64,000 nt of DNA from Peromyscus leucopus (Eukaryota > Chordata > Mammalia > Rodentia > Cricetidae), in the NCBI RefSeq assembly GCF_004664715.2, contig NC_051071.1, positions 4,117,501-4,181,500 of the forward strand, given 5' to 3'. The position numbers were made by a program, and so were the translations under genes. The notes beneath the pieces were generated by a model, which saw only the letters and a program-made list of their open reading frames with translations, was not told the origin of the DNA and did no database searches. This document shows, in pieces, positions 56,253-64,000 of the stretch (its first letter is position 1; each line of letters begins with the position of its first letter).

Positions 56253-58899
56253 TTGCCCCCTTTTGTCTAAAATAAGAATAAAAGATTATAACTAACATAA
56301 AAACACTATATATGGTAGGTGCAATAAATATATATAAATATATAAAGGCAATAATTATGTCAAAAAAATCTAGTCCATTAACATTTGATAAATTCAAAGA
56401 AAATACTCCATTATTTATCCTATCTTGGTGAGTCCAAAGGGTTTTGCACAATTCACCTTCTATATTAATTTGCATTACCAACCAAAAACTATCTTTTGAA
56501 ATCTCTCAACTCTATACACGATACACCTCTTTAGTGTGTTTCTTTTCTGAATTTGTTAACAAGGAAAGCTATAACTATCTACTCTTCAGCTCCATCAGAG
56601 ACCCTAGAAGGAAATAATATTACCTGAGTAAGCAGGAAGTACAAGCTTCCAAAAAATGTGAGAAGTGATAGAAATAACTGACTGCCTGGATAGTCACCCA
56701 ATGTTCCTCTGTAATGTTGGGGTATTCATCTTTGTCCTACAGGCCTAGGATATCTGACAGACTTTTCTGTGAAGCAGGATATTCTGAAGGGCTGTCCTAC
56801 CTTGTCTTGGCAAAGTTTGGCACTCATTTTCTTTGGTGTCCTTTTTGTCCAATTTGGAAAGCATACTGTCAACAGTCAAGGCAAGGGCACTTTCTTGCCC
56901 AGTGGCTAACTTTTGCCACAAAGAAAGTAAACTCCATAAGGAGTTTCTTGGATACCCATCATCTTATCTGAGGTAGATTGGTGCTGCCAGAAGCAGACGT
57001 CTCACTGTCATAAAAAAAAAAAAAAACACCCTATGTTATTAAAACATCTTAAATGCCATGTTTGAAGGCCACTTGTCTACCTAAAATATATCTGTTTGAC
57101 CTCGAAAACATACCTAACATGACTACAAGTTTGATTGTAATAGGTTACTATTAACCTGCATTTCTTTATTATCCTAAATAGTTTGTAATAATAACTTTCA
57201 AGGTCTAGAAATTTGCATTAAATTGTTAAATAAAATGTAAAGGTACAAATAATTTGAACAATAGTTGAAATGTATGTACAGTATGTTCTAACAAAAATAA
57301 CCTCAAATTTGTATCAATATACAAAAATCCAAGCCAATGTAAAATATTTAAAACTAGTAGTTGATCTTTCAGTTTAAAAGTAGATTCAATAATCTACCCT
57401 TTTATCCTATCATATCTGTATCCCCCCTTTTTCTTTTCAGAGTAGATTCAATAATCTACCCTTTTATCCTATCATTTCTATATCCCTCTTTTTCTTTTCA
57501 AAACAAAAACCTTGAATCTAATCTCCTTTGTTCACCTTTTTTCCTGACCATTTGTAACTTGTAACCAACTACCCTAAACAATGACAAATATCCATAACCA
57601 ACTGAATGACCAAAAACTGCCCATCCCACCTATTAGGAATGTGGGTTTCATGTTCTTGTTTCATGTGGTGGCAGTTTTAGGGAAACCTGAAAATAATTAG
57701 GATGATTATCAAGTCCTGGGAGAGGTAGGTATATCATTTTTTTATCCAGACTCTGTGTAATGGGAAAATACAGGACTTCTTTCAAGTCATGGCTAGAGTA
57801 GACATGAGGCTGGACCATCTCAGCTAGCCACCTTAAAATCGTCCTGAGCAGTTTCAAGTCCAAAGCCAATCTTTGGGTGGTATTTGTCAGGTTGTTGGTG
57901 TTGCCATAGTCTTGGTGGAATTGTCATTGAGCAACCCCATCCTCCTTTTGGAGACTTCAAAGGTCATTGTTAGGTGTGGTCATGGTTCACTTTAGAAAAC
58001 TTAAACATTTTAAATGTCATGTGCAGCAGATCTCAAAAAGGTTAAAGGACCATAATTTGTCATGTACATTCAGAGTAAAAAACTTAATTCTTAATTAACT
58101 GATAGAGACTCAAACCAGAAATCATGTACAGGAAGACAAATGAAGCCTTTTTCTAGAACTAGCCAGTACTCTGTATGACCATTAACATCATGACAAGAAG
58201 TTTAAAATATAGACATATATATTAATATCATAAATTTTATATACTATTTATACTTTAAGAATAGTTTTAAGGAGTCAAAATAAAACCAACAGATTATGAT
58301 ATTAGTGTCAATAAAATAGTCCCTTAATTTTGTTTTTTCTGTCCCATATCAGGTGGCTTTTCTGACATGAGACAGAGATTTTGGATTTTACTTTAACAAG
58401 CATGCTTGGGTTTAGAGAAGGAGACAGCCACCCACAACTCCAATGCCAGCTTTTAATTTTTAATTGAACTAGGACTACAGAAAGACCATTTGCATTATGT
58501 GGCTAAAAGAAAAGCAGAAACAAACATTTGGGAAGATTTATGAAATCTCATTCTGTTGTAGATGTGATATATTAGTAGACCAATTTACTCTTTTTCTTGG
58601 GACATTTTCTCTGGATGATTTGTCCCTTTATTCACATGTCTCATTTGTTCAGTGGTCTTCAGATTCCTTAGCTGGATGACTGCATTCTCCTGAAAAGACA
58701 GAAACAAACCCCTCACCCAACTCTAATTTTGAGGAGGTTCTGTTATGGCAAGTTATATCTCATCAAATGAAAAGCATTTGTCAGTTTTGTAGGTTAGTTT
58801 AGATTGAATGACTACACTGTTTGGTGAACTAAAATCTCTTCTAATCAAGAAGTCTCTCTTGTTCAAATCTAATCTTTATTAATTTTGATGGTATCCATA
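56253..58899 (-). other. ERV5 3' non-coding region without env
   Basis: About 2.6 kb. Holds blocks shared with ERV1, ERV3, ERV4 and the non-autonomous element (56580-56720 and 56800-57000), the candidate hairpin (56880-56899) and a direct repeat 'agtagattcaataatctacc' at 57380 and 57442 (about 60-bp unit). No env-like frame. Confidence 0.73.
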
Positions 58900-59089
58900 C
58901 TTTTTTTTCTCCTGTGGAAACACAAGCAAAACCCCTTCCCCATCATAACACATGTGCTGGTCTCCATTCTGAGGTCAACACACCTTTAAAGTATGTAGGC
59001 TAATTTAATTCTGTAGTTTTTTTCTATTGTCCAATGCCTCTCTGCAGCTGTCATTCCTTTCTCATTAGCATTTAGAAAATTAAAAGTTA

Positions 59090-59272
59090 GCCGGGGGTGG
59101 GGGGGTGGGGGTGGTGCATGCCTTTAATCCCAGCACTCGGGAGGCAGAGCCAGGCGGATCGCTGTGAGTTCGAGGCCAGCCTGGGCTACCAAGTGAGCTC
59201 CAGGAAAGGCGCAAAGCTACGCAGAGAAACCCTGTCTCGAAAAACCAAAAAAAAAAAAAAAAAAAAAAAGAC
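59090..59272 (+). repeat. B1 SINE with target-site duplication
   Basis: Full B1 with long A tail, flanked by agaaaattaaaagtta at 59074-59089 and 59273-59288. Same subtype as 15300-15470 but with a G-rich start. Confidence 0.95.
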
Positions 59273-59349
59273 AGAAAATTAAAAGTTAATAAAGCATTAG
59301 GCAATCTATTTCTGGGGTGTTCATTACCCTTCCTGTTTATTAAGCATAA

Positions 59350-59664
59350 TTGTAAACAGAGCCAGGCCTGTTGGCACATGCCTTTAATCCCAGCACTTGA
59401 GATCTCATGCCTTTGCTATCAAGTATTTCGGAAGTACACATGCCTTCAATCCTAGCACTAGAAAGGAAGTAAGACAGCAGGACACAGAAGGTTATATAAT
59501 GTATGAGTAAATGGGAAGTCATGCTCTTTAGACTGAGGATTTCATAGAGGTAAGAATTACTGGTGAGATTGCTCTGCTCTCTTTTAGCTTTCACCCCAAT
59601 ATCTGGCTCCAGGCTTTTTTTTCAGGTTTTTTATTAATAAAACATTTTAAAATTCATGTTACAC
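59350..59664 (+). repeat. SINE-bearing LTR inserted in ERV5 integrase
   Basis: Starts TGTAAACAGAGCC, has two B1-like boxes ('acatgcctttaatcccagca', 'gccttcaatcctagcactag') and ends CATGTTACA. Its 3' half resembles the ERV2 LTR ('ttttagctttcaccccaata'). About 150 bases of integrase sequence are missing at the site, so there may have been a deletion as well. Confidence 0.6.
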
Positions 59665-60129
59665 AGGTATCCCCATGAAGGCCATAACTTTTAACAAATA
59701 TGTGATTACAGAAACAGCCTTTTCAGAACTCAAAGCAGTTGACCATTGAAATCCTGAATATGTATCTATGGTATGGTGTACATATCTTAATTTTCTAAAT
59801 TCTGCAAAATGAAACACACCCATCTGCCAAATCTTATTTCTTTGAGTGCCCTTTGTGTTACTTCCTGCAGGTAGTGGAGTTTGGTTGTATAAAAAACAAG
59901 TAGGACATTTCCTTATAATTTCCTTGGCTTGTTGCCAAGTGATGGAAAAATCGTTTTTCAAACCTTTGCTATTGACATGGTGTCTTTTGTGAAATTCTGA
60001 GGCCCCCAGCATATTTCCTATGAATAGTTGATCAATTTTATCATTACCTTGTGCTAGAGGGCCTGGCAGACCTGTATGGGGTCTGATGTGTGTTATATAT
60101 ATGGGCTCATTTCTATTTCTGATTATTTC

Positions 60130-61290
60130 TTGTAACTGAATAAATAATAAAGTTAATACTGTGCTATCTGGTATAAATCAGCAGTTTCAATGTGTAAAAC
60201 AACTCTTTCTGCATATTGAGAGTCAGTAACTATATTAAAATGCTGTGGGGTGTCTTTCTGTACACTGTGATTATGTGTTGCTCTGATTCGTTGATAAATA
60301 AAGCTGTTTGGGCAATGGTGAGGCAGAATAAGGTTAAGTAGTACATTCAAAGTGGAGAGAGAGAAAAAAGGAGAGTAGGGCAGATGCTGTGAGCTGCCGC
60401 CAGGAGAAACAAGATGTGAAAGTACTGGTAACCCATGAGGCCACATGGCAATGCATAGATGAATAAAAATGGGCTGAGTTAAGTTGTAAGAGCTAGCTAA
60501 CAAGAAGCCTGAGCCATTAGGCCATACAGTTTGTAAGTAATATAAGCCTGTGTGTTTATTTGGGTCCAAGCAGCTGTTGAACTGGGTGGGACACAGGAAA
60601 ACTTCCAACTACATTAAGGGGTTCTGAAAAATCTAATAATATCATGAGAATAACATATGATTCTGACTTTTGAACAGATCATAAGGACTTTGAGCAACTT
60701 TAGTCAGATTTCCTGATTTATAGCCTGTCTTTCCTGATTTTTTGCATCAGTATATAATGTAGGGGTTCTAGAAATTGGGTTTTCCCCATACAATGTGAGG
60801 AAGGATCCAGTCATTTCTCTTTATAAATTGAATTCTCTTGCTTTTTGGATATTTGTTGTTAATCTCACTCAAAAAATTACTGCACTTTACCAATGTTCAT
60901 TTTCTGTCCTCTAAGGAGGAAATTTCAGAATTAGTAAAATGTACTATAATTTCTGCTGGGTCTATTTCTGCTAATTGATGAAGTTCCAATTTTCCTTTTA
61001 GAATCAACTCAGAAACCTTTTCTACAAAAGTTTTAACTTTACACTCTGTTTATATGGTAAAAATATCCATTCTAAGATAATGTCTTCCCTCTGCATTAAT
61101 ATCTCTATAGGGGAATGCACAGAGGGTAAAATAGCCAGAATACAATCAAGTTCTGAATCCAAATGATTCACATGTACATCCTGTAATTTCTTTTCCACCA
61201 AGGCCAATTATCTGTCTGCTTCAGTTGATAAATTTCTTGGACTATTTAAATCCTTGTCAACTTTCAAGGTTTGAAACAAATTACTCAGTT
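60130..61290 (-). pseudogene. ERV5 connection/RNase H, split by a solo LTR
   Basis: RNase H motif T-D-S-Q-Y-A-E is visible left of the solo LTR (60180-60235). The rest continues at 60615-60960 and the connection domain at 60960-61290, with stops and frameshifts. Confidence 0.78.
60243..60614 (+). repeat. Solo LTR inserted in ERV5 RNase H
   Basis: Starts TGTGGGGTGTC, ends CCAACTACA. Shares 'gggctgagttaagttgtaag' and 'gccatacagtttgtaagtaa' with the LTRs of the element at 20.2-23.1 kb. Flanks ttaaaa/ttaagg suggest a 6-bp duplication if the LTR starts at tgctg (60241). Confidence 0.78.
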
Positions 61291-61299
61291 CTTGAGTTT

Positions 61300-62200
61300 T
61301 TACTCCAAGTGTGGGATATAGAAAGGTAATGCCTCCCAGCAACTTTTGAAAGTCATTGAAAGTCCACAATTGATCTCTCCTGATTTGTACCTTTTCAGTT
61401 GACTTTTTTGTAGACCTATTTTATATCCTAAGTAATTAATAGAATTTCTCTTTAGTATTTTTTCAGGAGCAATTTGTAATCCCCAACAAGGCAAAATTTT
61501 CTTTACTTCTTCAATCATTTTATCTAAGGTATCTATATTTGAAACAGCTAGTAAAATATCATCCATATAATGGTAAAAATATAGATTGAGGAAACTGCTT
61601 AGGTATAATTTCCAATGCCTAATTTGCAAAATATTTGTACAGGATGGGGCTATTTTAACCTTCCCTGTGGGAGAAACTTCCATTGATATCTCTTAACAGG
61701 CTGAGAATTATTAAAAGTATGTACCATGAAAGTAAATTTTTCTCTATCTTTTCTTGTAAAGGTATAGTGAAGAAAGTCTTTTAAATCAATAACTATAAGA
61801 GGCCATTCTTTAGGTAATGGAGAAAGCAAAGGAATTCCAGATTGTAGAAAGCCCATTGGCTCAATCACCTTATTAATAGCTCTTATATCTGTTACCATTC
61901 TCCATTTTCTAGATTTCTTTTTAATAACAAATGCAGGAGGACTCCAAGGGCTGGTTGATTCCTCAATATGCTGAGCATTTAGCTGCTCCTGTACCAGCTA
62001 TTCTAAGGCCTGTAATTTCTCTGATGTTAAAGGCCTTTGCTTGACTCATACAAGTTTATGTTAACCACTTTAAAGGTAGGGCTGTTGGTACCTTTGAAAG
62101 ATCAGCAGCTGTTTTGCCCTGTTCTTGTATACCTTGATTTTTCCTTAGAAACATATGTTAATTTATGTTTTCTTCTGAGATTTGAGGAATGTTAATCTGG
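61300..62200 (-). pseudogene. ERV5 reverse transcriptase, disrupted
   Basis: 61300-61683 includes the catalytic Y-M-D-D (near 61557-61570). 61650-61898 covers the segment after the fingers (D-I-R-A-I-N). The upstream fingers to 62200 are in other frames. Motifs are preserved but several breaks exist. Confidence 0.83.
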
Positions 62201-62204
62201 GTAT

Positions 62205-62510
62205 TCCATTGCTGTAACAAATCACATCCCTATAATTTCATTGCTATGTTAGTCACATATGGTCTTAATTTTCCTCTCTGTCCTTCTGGTCCTATAAATT
62301 TGACCCATCTTATACTCTGTTTTACCTGAGATAACATTTCAATCCCTAAAAGCTGAACATTTGCCTCCTGAAGAGGCCAATTTGGATGTCAAGATTCTGG
62401 TGCAATTATTGTTACATCCGCACTTGTGAATACAAGACTTTCAAAGACAACATCATTTATTTGTATTTTTACTTTTGGTCTTTGTTCATTTATAGAAGTT
62501 TATCAAAATA
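62205..62510 (-). pseudogene. ERV5 protease remnant
   Basis: By alignment with ERV4 the active-site D-T-G is replaced by F-T-S here (near 62424-62434), so protease activity is lost. Confidence 0.7.
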
Positions 62511-62849
62511 TTCACTTTATGGTTTCTCTTGAATTTTTAGTTTTCTCTTCTATTGCTATTCTATCATCTAGAGCAGTATGGTTTCTTATAATAGGTATTA
62601 GGTTCTTTAATTGCTCTGGGAAGGAGATTCCTCCATGAAGACAGGAAATGACTGAACCAAATTTGATCTGGGGGCCTGCAAGGGGATCCTCAAGGGATTT
62701 CTCAATGGCAATATGTTACCTTGACTGTCTCCTCTTGACCTACAGTCATCGGTCCAATATCAGCCTTTGCCACACCTTCTGCTAACTCCAGAAAGCAGGG
62801 GCCTTATGTTTAGATTATTCTTAGAAAAAAAATTGTTTCTAGGAACGCC

Positions 62850-63830
62850 CTGCCTACAATTCCTTTTTAGGTGACCTTGTTTGCAGTAATTAAAACACCT
62901 GACATTTCAATTTTTCTTTAACCCTCTGGAAATCACCTCTCTTATCCAAGCATCATCATGGTTATGAGATTCAATATTGACCATATCCATTCTTCTATGT
63001 GTGCTGATCTTGGCTTTAAATGCCCAATTACCCAAAATGTGCATTGTGAAATAGCATTTTCAAAATCCAGGAATTCATTTATTATTTATCTAGCTTTTGA
63101 ATTTGTTACCATTCTATTTACTGCTAAAGTCAATCTTTTTAAAAGTCGATGAATGTTTCTTTTGGGCCCTGTATAACGTTAGTAGACAACTCTCTTCTCT
63201 TCCCAACTGCTTTAATTCTGTCCCAAGCATTCAAAGCTGCTGCATGTCATACAACCAAGGTATGGTCATCATATAGAAACTGTCTTTGTACCTCAGCATA
63301 ATCACCCTCTCCAAGAATTTGGTCTTGGGAGATTTCAATAACTCTAGCCCTACTTCATTGTTCAATCATCTTAGCCTTATATTTCCACCAAGTCCTCCAC
63401 TGTAATTGAACACCAGGTTCCAATGTAACTAAGGCTTTCCAGTTTTGTCAGACAATTCTTTTGCTAGATGACCATGTATTTAACATCTGCCTAATAAAAG
63501 GTGAATGCATACCATATGAGACTAAATCTCCCTTAAATCTTTTGGAATCTAATGTTTCCACAGGTGTCCATTCATTTCTTGCATAGCCTTGGGGATACCT
63601 GTCATTTGGCAGTTGTTTCCATAAGGTGACTGGATAAATTAAGGCTGTTTTTTTGAAAAGTGTGGGCTGTTCCTCTCTAACCTTATAATGCAATGCTGAA
63701 GTTGATTTTCCTTTAAATTCCCCTGTCTGGGTATGAATATCTTTATGGCCTGTTTTAATAAGTTTTTCTAAAACTTGTATCTTGGTACTCATATTAACTG
63801 CCACACCAACTCCAGTGTTGTCCATGTGAC
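62850..63830 (-). pseudogene. ERV5 gag, disrupted
   Basis: 63448-63825 is an open N-terminal part ending in the capsid motif H-S-P-F-I-R-Q-M-L-N. The remaining capsid and a zinc knuckle region (about 62865-62920) are in broken frames. The hydrophobic N-terminal stretch of ERV4 gag is not seen in this open part. Confidence 0.78.
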
Positions 63831-64000
63831 ATGAACAATTATGTCAATAATAGCGGATGGGAGATATGTGTCCCACGGGACTAAGCTCCCTGGAGGTCCC
63901 TGGCAGAGTGCCCGTGTTATGCCTCCTTCTCGAAGGAGACATGCTTCACAGATCATGAGCTCTCTGGGCTATGGGTTCTGTATAACTGCTTTTCTGATAA

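Larger units (their letters stand above)
58900..60060 (-). pseudogene. ERV5 integrase, split by a B1 and an LTR
   Basis: 59659-60012 encodes the zinc domain (H-K-R-H-H, R-K-C-P-T-C) and the first part of the core (Q-M-G where Q-M-D is expected, so the first catalytic Asp is lost). About 150 bases carrying the second and third acids seem absent at the LTR insertion. The C-terminal part is spread over 58900-59340 around the B1. Confidence 0.8.
55957..64000 (-). mobile_element. ERV5: betaretrovirus-like provirus with nested insertions, runs off the window
   Basis: Order on the minus strand from the window edge: leader (64000-63830), gag (63825-62850), protease (62500-62200), RT (62200-61400), connection/RNase H (61400-60130), integrase (60012-58900), 3' non-coding tract (58900-56253) and 3' LTR (56252-55957). 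A solo LTR (60243-60614) splits RNase H. A B1 (59090-59272) and a SINE-bearing LTR (59350-59664) split integrase. The 5' LTR would lie beyond the window. It has no env and its frames are broken throughout. Confidence 0.88.

Overview
This is repeat-rich mammalian nuclear DNA from a muroid rodent. The B1, B2, ID and B3-like SINEs, the MT-type MaLR LTRs and the URR1-like hAT element are rodent-specific. The B1 subtype and the mys/IAP-like betaretroviral proviruses suggest a cricetid (deer mouse, vole or hamster type), but that is inference. Two runs of exactly 500 N (671-1170, 17062-17561) are assembly gaps. I see no CRISPR, operon, tRNA or rRNA gene.

Layout. 1-670 is an inverted, near-identical copy of 14769-15441. 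1171-5035 is the 3' part of a plus-strand class II provirus (ERV1). 5290-5490 is a microsatellite and about 5600-5866 a SINE-bearing LTR on the minus strand. 6746-10667 is a decayed plus-strand provirus (ERV2) cut off by a LINE-1 that runs from 10668 to the second gap. The LINE-1 is itself interrupted by a processed mRNA 3' UTR (13735-15039) and a B1. 17562-20214 is unassigned sequence with ID, B1 and B2. 20215-23122 is a short non-autonomous LTR element. 23990-28724 holds MaLR-type LTRs and unassigned sequence. 28725-34637 is a minus-strand provirus (ERV3). 35100-38062 has three class I-like LTRs. 40996-46510 is a reverse-strand MaLR element split by a full-length USP1 retrogene. 48008-53379 is a plus-strand provirus with two LTRs (ERV4). 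54420-55283 holds two further LTRs and 55706-55914 a URR1-like DNA transposon. 55957 to the window end is a minus-strand provirus (ERV5) carrying nested insertions.

The only intact protein gene is the intronless USP1 copy: 783 codons with the catalytic Cys, His and Asp and the self-cleavage Gly-Gly all present. It has a CpG-rich leader, a polyA tail and 15-bp target-site duplications, so it arrived by LINE-type retrotransposition. The retroviral and LINE-1 reading frames are all broken.

The most unusual pattern is in the proviruses. ERV1-ERV5 share one internal lineage (gag, protease, RT, RNase H, integrase, no visible env, and a 2-3 kb 3' non-coding tract), yet they use at least three different LTR types, with a fourth on the non-autonomous element. 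Several LTRs contain B1/ID-like SINE sequence. The 3' tract has conserved blocks in all copies, including the protein-poor derivative at 20.2-23.1 kb, which points to a non-coding function.
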